DNA of 64,000 bases from positions 1 to 64,000 of the forward strand of contig DBYY01000004.1 in the NCBI GenBank assembly GCA_002311025.1, read 5' to 3'. Origin of the DNA: Candidatus Proelusimicrobium tauri (GTDB lineage Bacteria; Elusimicrobiota; Elusimicrobia; Elusimicrobiales; Elusimicrobiaceae). Shown piece by piece: positions 51,226 through 59,559 of this stretch. A model generated the notes under the pieces. The model saw only the letters and a program-made list of their open reading frames with translations, had not been told where the DNA came from and searched no databases. Numbering within the stretch: position 1 is the first letter of the stretch; the number at the start of each line of letters is the position of its first letter. The translations under genes and the position numbers were made by a program.

Positions 51226-52398
51226 ATGAAAGCACGCAATATTTTTATAATACTTGCTTTAATAAACCTGCTTAATTATATTGATAGGCAGGTTTTATAT
51301 TCCGTATTTCCTTTAATCAAAGAAGATTTATTTTTGAGTGATAAAGAACTCGGTTTTTTAGCAAGTGCTTTTATGCTTGTTTATATGTTCAGCGCGCCTG
51401 TTTTAGGGTATATTGCCGATAGAACGCCAAGACAAAAAATTATTGCTCTCAGTGCTTTTTTATGGAGTATTGCAACAAGTGCGTGTGCTTGCGTAAGAAA
51501 TTATTTTGCGCTTATTTTCGCGCGTTCTTTAGTGGGGGTTGGGGAATCGGGTTTTACAAGTGTTTGCCCTTCTTTTATAGCCGAAAAATTCAGTCCGAAA
51601 GTCCGCGCGCGCGTGCTTGCTTTATTTGCTTTAGGTTTGCCTTTGGGCAGTGCGCTAGGTTATCTTTTAGGCGGTATTTTGGGTAAACAATTTGGCTGGC
51701 GTCTTGCATTTTTAATTTTAGGTTTACCGGGGATAATTTTGGCTTTTATTGTTTATTTCGCAATCAAAGATACACCTAAAAAAATAGAAGAAAAACCGCC
51801 CTTCACTAATTATCTTAAATTATTAAAAAATAAAAAATTTGTTTTTGTTTGTTTGGCGCAGGCTATGGGCACTTTTACTTTGGGTGCGCTTGCCGCCTGG
51901 GGACCGAGTTTCTTAAACAGATATTTTGCTTATGATATTGCTAAAAGCGGCACAATTTTCGGCGCAATAATAATTATTGCCGGTGCACTTGGCACTATGC
52001 TTGGCGGTATTATTGGAGATAGATGGCAAAAAAAGACGGAAAACGGCTATTTTTATACAACGGCTCTAAGTTATTTAATTGCTTTTCCTTTTGGTATTTT
52101 GGCATTTCTTATGACGAGCAAAATTTTGTTTTTCCTTTTTCTTATCCTTAGTACAATGTTTGTTTTTATACAAAACGGACCTTTAAACGCAAGTGTTGTT
52201 AATTTAACAAAATTAAAAGAACGCTCTATGGCTTTTGCCTTAAATGTTTTTATTATTCACGCACTTGGCGATGCTATGTCGCCTTATCTCGTGGGCTTCA
52301 TTTCCGATAGTTTTAATCTAAAAATAGCCGTTATTTTAAGTTTATTTTTTGTTTTACCGGCAAGTTTATTTGCCTATCTTGCAAGCAAAGTTAAATAA
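51226..52398 (+). CDS. MFS transporter, spinster-like
   Basis: 390 aa, twelve predicted helices. Helix 1 has LINLLNYIDRQVLYSVFPLI, the spinster/Spns-type motif. The loop 2-3 motif GYIADRTPRQKI and GVGESGFTSVCPSFIAE belong to the same group. The substrate is not known (lipids, organic anions and sugars are all reported for relatives). Three bp after trmL, so co-transcribed. Confidence 0.85.
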   Translation: MKARNIFIILALINLLNYIDRQVLYSVFPLIKEDLFLSDKELGFLASAFMLVYMFSAPVLGYIADRTPRQKIIALSAFLWSIATSACACVRNYFALIFARSLVGVGESGFTSVCPSFIAEKFSPKVRARVLALFALGLPLGSALGYLLGGILGKQFGWRLAFLILGLPGIILAFIVYFAIKDTPKKIEEKPPFTNYLKLLKNKKFVFVCLAQAMGTFTLGALAAWGPSFLNRYFAYDIAKSGTIFGAIIIIAGALGTMLGGIIGDRWQKKTENGYFYTTALSYLIAFPFGILAFLMTSKILFFLFLILSTMFVFIQNGPLNASVVNLTKLKERSMAFALNVFIIHALGDAMSPYLVGFISDSFNLKIAVILSLFFVLPASLFAYLASKVK

Positions 52399-52446
52399 AA
52401 ATATGCTATAAAGGTTTTATAAAGATTTTTTTGGGGAGGTCAAAAT

Positions 52447-52923
52447 ATGTCAAAAAAATTAGTTGCCTACTTTTCAGCCAGCGGAGTTACAGGGGAAATT
52501 GCAAAAACTATTGCAAACATTGCTAAAGCAGATTTATATGAAATCAAACCGAAAGTGCCTTACACAGAGGCAGACCTTGATTGGATGAACAAATCAAGCC
52601 GCAGTTCAAAGGAAATGAATAATCTTTCCTTTAGACCGGAAATTGAAAATACCGCTCTAAATGTAGCGCAGTATGACACAATTTATCTTGGCTTTCCTAT
52701 TTGGTGGTATATTGCACCGACTATTGTTAATACTTTTCTTGAAAAGCACGATTTCAGCGGTAAAAAAATTGTTCTATTTGCGACTTCGGGCGGTAGTGCC
52801 TTTGGTAAAACTATTCAGCATTTAAGGCCGAGTGTTAGCAAAGAGACTACTATCGTTGAGGGCAAGATTTTAAATTCCGCCACCGCCGAAGATATTAAAA
52901 CCTGGCTTGACTCTGTCAATTAA
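52447..52923 (+). CDS. Flavodoxin
   Basis: 158 aa. FMN phosphate loop YFSASGVTGEIAKTIA at 9-24, YLGFPIWWYIAPTIV near 80-94 for the isoalloxazine ring, and FATSGGSAFGKT. This is the flavodoxin_4-type small electron carrier or reductase. GGGGAGG lies just before the ATG. It has its own terminator. Confidence 0.9.
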   Translation: MSKKLVAYFSASGVTGEIAKTIANIAKADLYEIKPKVPYTEADLDWMNKSSRSSKEMNNLSFRPEIENTALNVAQYDTIYLGFPIWWYIAPTIVNTFLEKHDFSGKKIVLFATSGGSAFGKTIQHLRPSVSKETTIVEGKILNSATAEDIKTWLDSVN

Positions 52924-52940
52924 AATTACAAAACTATAAA

Positions 52941-52980
52941 AAACTACCGAAGTTTTTAAAAAAGACTTCGGTAGTTTTTT
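52941..52980 (+). terminator. Terminator after the flavodoxin gene
   Basis: A perfect 13-bp stem, AAACTACCGAAGT (52941-52953) and ACTTCGGTAGTTT (52965-52977), with a closing T-run. Confidence 0.92.
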
Positions 52981-53066
52981 GCGGCTGATTTTACAATTGG
53001 GATATAGGATAAATAAGTGTGGGGGAAACTTTTTACTTTTTGTATAATACAAAAAAGGAGAGATTT

Positions 53067-54182
53067 ATGAATCAACGCAAAATTAAACTTGTTATATTAA
53101 CATTTTTTATTTGTGCTATTTTTTCGGTTGTTTGGGCGCATAATTTTTTGGAACAAGACAGAGATAGTTTTAAAAAAGAACTTACAAGTGCGCTTGAAGA
53201 TATAGGTACCGCTGATAATAATTATCAGCCGACTCCGAAACAAGCCCAAAAGGTATTATCCAAAGCAAAAAATTCTATAAAAAAATTAGATAAGACAAGA
53301 CAGGTTTATTACGAAGAGTTTTTTAATAAAATTAAAACCCTAAACGGGCTTCCAGATGTGAAAGATGTTGATACAATGAAGGCCTATTTAGCGGCTTATA
53401 AATTATTAAAGTATGATCTTAACCCGCCGATAGATAATCGCGCAGATTGTTTTAATGAAGATTCTTCTGTGCTTGGCAGCACAAGTATGGCTTTTGCTCA
53501 AATGTATCGAAAACATCAAAAAGACCCTGCTTATTTATGGCTTGAAAAAGAATTATATACAACAGACCATTTTAAAATGCTTCCTATGAATCGCCGTCAA
53601 AAAGTGGAAGAAATATCAAATGCTTTAATGCAGCAGCGTTTACAAAAAAGATTTGGTTGGGATAAAACGCAGTTAGACTCTTTTTTAGAGGAAGCAACAG
53701 GGCAGTTTAGAAATGTAACTTTTCGCTATACTACAGATACAGATAATGAATGGAATAATTGGACGGTTAATGTTTCCTTATTGCCTAACGGCGTATATGA
53801 AGAGGAATCAGGAAAGTTTTTTCCTAGAAGTTTATGCGCTTTGCACGAATTATTGCACGTGCAAGATACCTTTCCCGGAGAAGGCGAAAACTATGAACAA
53901 CCTTTAGGAGAACTTTCCACTAGTATACAGGATATTGTCCTATCCGATTTTGTTTATAAACAACTCAATGATATTGATTTAATGGAAGAGGTTTCCTATC
54001 CGCAACAAAAAAAGGCGGTAGATTATGGTAAACTGGCGGTGTTTTTCCACGAAATGTTACAAAAATATGGAGAGCAAGATATCACTCCTTTACTATCAAA
54101 GCCCGAAGTGGAAGAATATATACACTCTCTATATCAGATAAGCAGTTGTTGTCCCACCTGTAAAAATAAGTTGCCAAATTAA
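53067..54182 (+). CDS. Secreted protein with HELLH zinc-protease motif, family unknown
   Basis: 371 aa from the ATG at 53067, chosen because AAGGAG (53055-53060) lies 6 bases upstream and TATAAT is at 53043-53048. Signal peptide 1-24 (VVWAHN). The middle is helical. CALHELLHVQDTFPGEGE contains H260, E261 and H264; a glutamate such as E278 or E282 could be the third zinc ligand. The C-terminus ends SSCCPTCKNKLPN with a CPxC pair. I do not recognise the family. A periplasmic metalloprotease is possible but not shown. Confidence 0.7.
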   Translation: MNQRKIKLVILTFFICAIFSVVWAHNFLEQDRDSFKKELTSALEDIGTADNNYQPTPKQAQKVLSKAKNSIKKLDKTRQVYYEEFFNKIKTLNGLPDVKDVDTMKAYLAAYKLLKYDLNPPIDNRADCFNEDSSVLGSTSMAFAQMYRKHQKDPAYLWLEKELYTTDHFKMLPMNRRQKVEEISNALMQQRLQKRFGWDKTQLDSFLEEATGQFRNVTFRYTTDTDNEWNNWTVNVSLLPNGVYEEESGKFFPRSLCALHELLHVQDTFPGEGENYEQPLGELSTSIQDIVLSDFVYKQLNDIDLMEEVSYPQQKKAVDYGKLAVFFHEMLQKYGEQDITPLLSKPEVEEYIHSLYQISSCCPTCKNKLPN

Positions 54183-54488
54183 GTGAAATAGAGCAAATTT
54201 TTTTGTAAAGATTTTGAGCAAAGTTCAAAGCCGATTGCGACTGATAGTATATGTGAAAGGCCGGAGGCCGAAGTATCCGAAGGATCAGAGGCAAAGAAAT
54301 TTGCCAAAATCGGATACAAAATTTTACGGAGAAGAAGAGATTCGCCCTTCCGTCATTTTCCTGACGGAAAATGCTCCAGGGCCGGACTCGCGGTTTTTGC
54401 CTTTCGAATCCCGACGTAATGCCAAGCAGTTGGCATTACTCCATCCATAAAAAAATTAAACCGCCGTAAAGGCGGTTAAATTTTTTTA
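54183..54488. repeat. Structured intergenic region with repeat copy and tRNA-Ser fossil
   Basis: No convincing gene. The GC-rich block 54256-54280 repeats 15327-15352 in inverse orientation. GTATCCGA (54273-54280) pairs with TCGGATAC (54310-54317) and encloses GGCAAA-GAAA-TTTGCC (54290-54305). The segment 54322-54344 matches the 3' end of tRNA-Ser with flank (54484-54506) at 20 of 23 positions. CATTTTCC/GGAAAATG (54354-54361, 54366-54373) and GTAATGCCAA/TTGGCATTAC (54416-54425, 54430-54439) are further perfect hairpins. Confidence 0.65.
54459..54477 (-). terminator. Terminator of tRNA-Ser
   Basis: AACCGCC (54459-54465) and GGCGGTT (54471-54477) around a 5-base loop. On the minus strand a T-rich tail follows, so it ends the tRNA-Ser transcript. 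Confidence 0.75.
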
Positions 54489-54576
54489 CGGAGAGGGAGG
54501 GATTCGAACCCTCGATACCCTTTTGGAGTATACAGTCTTTCCAGGACTGCGCCTTCAACCACTCGGCCACCTCTCC
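54489..54576 (-). tRNA. tRNA-Ser (anticodon GGA)
   Basis: 88 nt with a long variable arm, as expected for class II. Acceptor GGAGAGG pairs with CCTCTCC, and the discriminator G is at 54489. Anticodon arm CAGTC-CTGGAAA-GACTG gives GGA. The variable arm is built around TACTCCAAAAGGGTA, and the T-arm is GAGGG-TTCGAAT-CCCTC. CCA is not encoded. Confidence 0.96.
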
Positions 54577-54594
54577 TAACAAAAGGATAAAATT

Positions 54595-54623
54595 ATTATA
54601 TCAAATTTAAACTTGTCGCTCAA
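54595..54623 (-). promoter_or_regulatory. Promoter of tRNA-Ser
   Basis: On the minus strand TTGAGC (54623-54618), a 17-base spacer, TATAAT (54600-54595), with TG one base before it (extended -10). Transcription starts about 12 bases before the tRNA. Confidence 0.75.
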
Positions 54624-54652
54624 CAAACAACATTATCTAATCTAAAAAATGC

Positions 54653-54681
54653 TGGACTTTAGTATAAAAATTCTATATTAT
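54653..54681 (+). promoter_or_regulatory. Probable promoter of the Bat operon
   Basis: TGGACT (54653-54658), 17 bases, TATTAT (54676-54681). Transcription would start near 54688. The leader ends in GGGAGGGG just before the moxR ATG. Confidence 0.5.
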
Positions 54682-54719
54682 AAAGATAGAGCAAATTGTC
54701 TGCTCTTTTGGGAGGGGTT

Positions 54720-55703
54720 ATGAATATTACGGAAATAAATCAAAAAGTTCAGCAGGAAGGCTTTTTCCTGCAAGATTTAAAAAGAGAAATTTCAAAAGTT
54801 ATCGTAGGTCAACAAGATTTAATTGAAAAAATGTTAATCGGTTTAATTGCCGACGGGCATATCCTTATTGAAGGTGTCCCCGGTCTTGCTAAAACTATGG
54901 CGGTTAAAACACTTGCTCAGGCCTTACAGGCAAGTTTTTCCCGCATACAATTTACGCCTGATTTGCTACCGGCAGATATTACCGGTACTTTAATTTTTAA
55001 CCCTAAAGAAGGTACTTTTTCGCCGCGTCAGGGGCCTGTTTTTGCAAATTTAGTTTTGGCAGATGAAATCAACCGTTCCCCTGCTAAAGTGCAAAGTGCA
55101 CTTTTGGAGGCTATGCAGGAACGCCAAGTTACTATCGGCGATACTACTTATCAACTCCCCAAACCTTTTATGGTTCTTGCAACGCAAAACCCCGTTGAGC
55201 AGGAAGGTACTTATCCCTTGCCTGAAGCACAAGTAGACAGATTTATGCTTAAACTTGAAGTAAGTTATCCTTCTAAAGAAGAAGAAAAACTTATTCTTGA
55301 AAGGATGGCTCTTGCTACAAAACCGCAAGTTGAAAGCAAAATAACAACCGACGCAATTTTGCGCGCGCGCCAAGTAGCAGATAACATTTATGTGGACGAA
55401 AAAGTCAAAAACTATATCGTTGATTTGGTTTTTGCAACCAGAAATCCTAAAGAATATAAACTTGATAATCTTGCTCCTTATATTTTATACGGCGCAAGCC
55501 CAAGAGCCTCAATTTATCTTACCCAAGCGGCAAAAGCGCTTGCCTTTATTCAAGGTCGTGGCTATGTAACACCGGAAGATATTAAGGAAATCGGTCCCGA
55601 TGTTTTGCGCCACCGTATACTTATGACTTACGAAGCCGAAGCCGAAAATGTTACCCCCCAAGAGATTATTACAAAAATCTTTGCAACCGTAGAAGTTCCG
55701 TAA
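54720..55703 (+). CDS. MoxR-type AAA+ ATPase
   Basis: 327 aa from the ATG at 54720, where GGGAGGGG gives a strong ribosome binding site; an ATG at 54696 is in frame but unsupported. Walker A GVPGLAKT at 52-59, Walker B VLADEINRSPAKVQSALLEA near 114-133, and ATQNPVEQEGTYPLPEAQVD are the MoxR hallmarks. MoxR ATPases work with VWA proteins as chaperones or metal-insertion machines. First gene of the Bat operon. Confidence 0.95.
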   Translation: MNITEINQKVQQEGFFLQDLKREISKVIVGQQDLIEKMLIGLIADGHILIEGVPGLAKTMAVKTLAQALQASFSRIQFTPDLLPADITGTLIFNPKEGTFSPRQGPVFANLVLADEINRSPAKVQSALLEAMQERQVTIGDTTYQLPKPFMVLATQNPVEQEGTYPLPEAQVDRFMLKLEVSYPSKEEEKLILERMALATKPQVESKITTDAILRARQVADNIYVDEKVKNYIVDLVFATRNPKEYKLDNLAPYILYGASPRASIYLTQAAKALAFIQGRGYVTPEDIKEIGPDVLRHRILMTYEAEAENVTPQEIITKIFATVEVP

Positions 55704-55725
55704 TTTACTTGGAGCAGGGGGCTTT

Positions 55726-56601
55726 ATGCAAACTTCCGATATTTTAAAACGCGTTCGCCAGATTGAGTTTAAAACAGGTAAACTTGTAAGGGAAACTTTT
55801 GCCGGCGAATATTTAAGCGTATTTAAGGGACAAGGTATAGAATTTGCCGAAGTCCGCCAGTATATTGCCGGTGATGATATCCGCTCTATTGATTGGAATG
55901 TCTCGGCAAGAACGGGCAATACCTATGTCAAAAAATTTAATGAAGAAAGAGAGTTAAGTGTTATTATCGCTTGCGATGTTTCCGCATCGCAATATTTCGG
56001 TTCTAAAGGTAATTTAAAATCGGAAGCGGCAATAGAACTTGCCTCTGTTTTTGCTTTTTCCGCTATTAAAAATAATGATAAAGTAGGTCTTCTTTTGTTT
56101 AGCGATAAGGTGGAACTTTATATCCCTCCGCGCAAAGGTAAAAGGCATGTTTTAAGAATTATAAGGGAACTTCTTGCTTTTGAACCTAAAAGAAAAAAGA
56201 CCGATATTTCCCTTGCCTTAAGCAGTTTGATACGGCTTATTAAAAGACAGGGCATTTTGCTTTTTATTTCCGATTTTCTTGACGAAAATTATGAAAAACC
56301 TTTCAAACTTGCCGCGCGTAAATTTGATTTGATACCTGTTATCATTAAAGATCCGTTGGAGTTTGATTTCCCAAAACTTTCGGCTTTTATTCAAATTGAA
56401 GATACCGAAAGTGATAACGGTGGTGTTTTAAGCGGTTCTTCCTTAAGGCAAATAAGTCAAGCACGCGCAGAAGTATTGGAAAAGGCCTTAAATCTTTTTA
56501 AGTTAAGCGGTGTTGATTATATAAACATTGATACTTCTAAAAATACTTTAGATCCGGTTATCAAATTTTTTAAACAACGTTCAGGGAAACTAGGTATATG
56601 A
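55726..56601 (+). CDS. DUF58 domain protein
   Basis: 291 aa. The DUF58 motif EVRQYIAGDDIRSIDWNVSA is near 45-64, and a VWA-like fold follows (VIIACDVSASQYFG near 82-95). The MIDAS reads DVSAS. Members sit next to moxR in almost all Bat loci. GGAG before the ATG. It overlaps the next gene by 4 bp. Confidence 0.93.
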   Translation: MQTSDILKRVRQIEFKTGKLVRETFAGEYLSVFKGQGIEFAEVRQYIAGDDIRSIDWNVSARTGNTYVKKFNEERELSVIIACDVSASQYFGSKGNLKSEAAIELASVFAFSAIKNNDKVGLLLFSDKVELYIPPRKGKRHVLRIIRELLAFEPKRKKTDISLALSSLIRLIKRQGILLFISDFLDENYEKPFKLAARKFDLIPVIIKDPLEFDFPKLSAFIQIEDTESDNGGVLSGSSLRQISQARAEVLEKALNLFKLSGVDYINIDTSKNTLDPVIKFFKQRSGKLGI

Positions 56602-57545
56602 AAAAGTTTTTATTTCTTTTTTTATTTATAACTTTTGTTCCTTTTTGTTTTGCGCAGGAATTACCACAGAAAGAAGATAAAACCCCGCAAGAACAAAAGA
56701 AAATAGCGGATTTCGCCTCTTATCAAGAGCCAGCAAAAGAAGTTTCCTTTGCAACTCCTTTTGATTTAACTATTAATTTACAAAAACCTGCTACTTTTGA
56801 TACAAGTGAGCAAAAAGATTTTGAGATTATCAATATAAATGAGGAAGATCCTTCAAATATAGTTTTAACGCTCGTTCCGTTTACTTTAGGTATTTCCACT
56901 TTTACGGCAAATTTGATTGATAGTAACGGCGAAGTTTTTACCTTGCCTGATTTGCCTTTAAACATTAAAAAACTTAAAACCAAATATGAAGGGCAAAAAT
57001 TACTTGATATCAGAGGTCCGCATTTTGCCCATCTTTGGGTTTTATATTTGCTTTTATTCTTGCTTCTTTTAGCGGCGATAATTTATCTCATTTACCGTTT
57101 GCAGAAACGCAAGAAAAAAGCCATTGCCCTAAGAATTGCCGATCCTTATGCCGACACCACCAAAACGCCCGAAGAAATAGCCCTGAGCCAAATTGACAGT
57201 TTGTTGGTGCAAGATTTATGGGCAAGCGGTCAATATAAGATGTTCTATATTTTCCTAACGGATATTTTAAGAGATTATTTGACGGCCCGTTTTGGTTTTA
57301 AAGCACATCATTACACTACAAGAGATTTGCTTAAATATATGAAAATGAGAGTAGATTTTAAATCCGAATTGGTAAGTCCGCTTGAAATCTTTTTAAAATC
57401 TTCAGACTTTGTTAAATTTGCAAAAGCCCTGCCTACGGTTGAGCAAAGGGATAGAAATATCAGCGATTTGCGCACAATTATTAAAGGTTGTGCTTTGCCT
57501 AAACCTGTGCCGGAGCAGACTAAAGAAGAGGGGGAAAAGAAATGA
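56598..57545 (+). CDS. Bat-operon membrane protein (DUF4381-like)
   Basis: 315 aa. Signal peptide 1-19, a periplasmic beta domain (about 40-130), one helix (about 150-169), then a cytoplasmic helical domain with DLWASGQYKMFYIFLTDILR. Proteins of this design commonly lie between DUF58 and batA. It may couple the MoxR/DUF58 pair to the membrane VWA proteins. No enzymatic motif. Confidence 0.75.
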   Translation: MKKFLFLFLFITFVPFCFAQELPQKEDKTPQEQKKIADFASYQEPAKEVSFATPFDLTINLQKPATFDTSEQKDFEIININEEDPSNIVLTLVPFTLGISTFTANLIDSNGEVFTLPDLPLNIKKLKTKYEGQKLLDIRGPHFAHLWVLYLLLFLLLLAAIIYLIYRLQKRKKKAIALRIADPYADTTKTPEEIALSQIDSLLVQDLWASGQYKMFYIFLTDILRDYLTARFGFKAHHYTTRDLLKYMKMRVDFKSELVSPLEIFLKSSDFVKFAKALPTVEQRDRNISDLRTIIKGCALPKPVPEQTKEEGEKK

Positions 57546-58534
57546 CTTTTGAAAATCCTGTTTTTCTTTATCTGTTAGGACCTGTCTTTATCCTCTGTCT
57601 TTTAGGTGCTTTTTTAAAGAGCAATTTTATACCGAGAATAAAATATCCTTTACCTAAAGGTGTTAGAATAAAGGTTTCGCCTTTGTTTGCTTTTGCTAAA
57701 TGGTTGCCGTATATGTTAATTGTGGCAGCACTGGTTTTAATTATTATCGCGCTTGCCCGTCCGCAAAAACAAGGTAAAGCCGTAATACCGCCTGCTAAAG
57801 GTATAGACATAATGATGACGGTTGATACTTCCGGCTCTATGTCTGCTTTGGATTTCCAGCCAAATCGTATGGGCGCGGCAAAACAAGCGGTTTTAGATTT
57901 TATAGATAAACGTGCTACGGATAGAATAGGCGTTGTAGTTTTTGCCGATAGCGCTATGCTTCAATGTCCTTTAACTTTAGACTATTTTGCTATTGAAGAG
58001 TACGTCAAAATGATTCACATAGGTATGCTCAAAAGTCCGGGTGGAACGGCTATCGGTGATGCTATTGCCGTTTCTACTTTACACTTAAAGGATAGTCCTA
58101 CAAAGAGCAAAATTATAGTGCTTGTTACAGATGGGGAATCGAATACCGGCACTTTAGACCCACTTTCCGCCGCTAAGGCTGCAAACGGTTATGGTATCAA
58201 GATTTATACCATTGCAATTTCCGGCGAGGGCTTAATACAACAGCCGATTCAAACTTCTTTAGGAACACGAAAGATTACTTTTAAGGCAGATGATGTGGGC
58301 GAAGGACTTTTAAAAGAAATTGCCACTATCAGCGGCGGAGAATTCTTCCGTGCACGCAATAATGCAGAACTTAATGAGATATACAAAACTATCGATCAAC
58401 TTGAAAAGACGGAATTTGAAAAAGCAATTCAAGTTAATTTTGAAGATGTTTATCAAAAATATTTAGTTTGGGCTTTGATTTTGTTAGTTTGCTCTTTTAT
58501 TTTAGAAAAATTTGTTTTTATAGAGGTGCCGTAA
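57542..58534 (+). CDS. batA: BatA, membrane VWA protein
   Basis: 330 aa. Helices near 5-24 and 55-73, a VWA domain with an intact MIDAS (D95, S97, S99 in TVDTSGSM), TDGESNTG as the third MIDAS loop, and a C-terminal helix near 310-328. The C-terminus is cytoplasmic. Its stop codon TAA overlaps the batB ATG by one base. Confidence 0.92.
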   Translation: MTFENPVFLYLLGPVFILCLLGAFLKSNFIPRIKYPLPKGVRIKVSPLFAFAKWLPYMLIVAALVLIIIALARPQKQGKAVIPPAKGIDIMMTVDTSGSMSALDFQPNRMGAAKQAVLDFIDKRATDRIGVVVFADSAMLQCPLTLDYFAIEEYVKMIHIGMLKSPGGTAIGDAIAVSTLHLKDSPTKSKIIVLVTDGESNTGTLDPLSAAKAANGYGIKIYTIAISGEGLIQQPIQTSLGTRKITFKADDVGEGLLKEIATISGGEFFRARNNAELNEIYKTIDQLEKTEFEKAIQVNFEDVYQKYLVWALILLVCSFILEKFVFIEVP

Positions 58535-59559
58535 TGGAATTATTTGCTGATTTTAAAGTTTTTGCTTATTTATTTTTTACGGCGTTGCTGATTACGCTCT
58601 TATGGCTTTTGGGTATAAAGCGTAAAAATAAAATAATAAATTTGCTTTGGTCCAAGGCAAATTATAAACGCTTGATAGATCCTTCCTTAAAGGTAAGAAG
58701 AAAATTAAGAAATATTTTCTTTTTACTGGGTCTTTTATTCTTGTTTATTGCTCTTGCTGGTCCTCAATGGGGAAGAGAAAAAACCGTTGCTTTCGCTACT
58801 TATTCTCAAGCGGTGATTGCTTTGGATGTTTCTAATTCAATGCTTGCCCAAGATTTTAAACCAAACAGACTTGAAAGTGCAAAAAGGATGATTAATATGC
58901 TTTTAAGCCAAAGTGCCGAGCAAAGACTTGGTTTAATTGCTTTTACTTCTAAGGCCTATTTACAATGCCCTATTACAACGGACACGCTTGCTCTTAAAAG
59001 TTTAACGAGTTCTTTTTCCACTGAAAATGTTCCCGTTCAGGGGACTTCTCTTTCTGCCGCACTGGAACTTGCCGCCCAAATGCTTGCGCCTTATAGCGGT
59101 AAAAAAGCAATTGTTTTAATTACAGATGGGGAAGATCATTTCCCTCAAGATATTCAGCATGCGGTATCTATTTCAAGAGATCATGAAATAAATGTTATTG
59201 CCGTAGGTATCGGCAAGCCCGAAGGTGAACTTATCCCTATAAAAACAGCGCAAGGCAAGGAATATAAGAAAGATAAACAAGGCAATCCCATTTTAACTAA
59301 ATTAAATGAGAAAGTCTTAAAAGACCTTGCCCAGCAAACAGGCGGTGTTTATATCCGTTATTCCGGCGAATTGAAAACCGCCGGCGATATTCTTGACCAA
59401 CTTGACCACCTTGATAAAACGACTGACCAAAAAGCAAAATTGTTTAAGTATAAAAATCGTTATCAAATTGCTTTAGTTATTGCCTTACTGTTTTTGATAA
59501 CCTCTATACTTATCAGTCCAAGAAAGGTAAAATTTAAAAAAGGGGAGAGAAATGTCTAA
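58534..59559 (+). CDS. batB: BatB, membrane VWA protein
   Basis: 341 aa from the ATG at 58534 (AGAGG upstream; an in-frame ATG at 58468 lies inside batA). Helices near 10-28 and 60-76, MIDAS DVSNSM with D98, S100 and S102, and ITDGEDHFPQD near 190. A closing helix lies near 310-328. BatA and BatB probably interact. Overlaps batC by 8 bp. Confidence 0.92.
   Translation: MELFADFKVFAYLFFTALLITLLWLLGIKRKNKIINLLWSKANYKRLIDPSLKVRRKLRNIFFLLGLLFLFIALAGPQWGREKTVAFATYSQAVIALDVSNSMLAQDFKPNRLESAKRMINMLLSQSAEQRLGLIAFTSKAYLQCPITTDTLALKSLTSSFSTENVPVQGTSLSAALELAAQMLAPYSGKKAIVLITDGEDHFPQDIQHAVSISRDHEINVIAVGIGKPEGELIPIKTAQGKEYKKDKQGNPILTKLNEKVLKDLAQQTGGVYIRYSGELKTAGDILDQLDHLDKTTDQKAKLFKYKNRYQIALVIALLFLITSILISPRKVKFKKGERNV

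Noticed and set aside
54354..54373. Hairpin CATTTTCC/GGAAAATG as a terminator
   Set aside because: No T-run follows on either strand. It fits better with a palindromic repeat.
54214..54450. 78-codon plus-strand ORF in the spacer before tRNA-Ser
   Set aside because: It runs through the repeat block, the tRNA-Ser fossil and several perfect hairpins, has no ribosome site, and reads like the spurious ORFs often called over tRNA ends.
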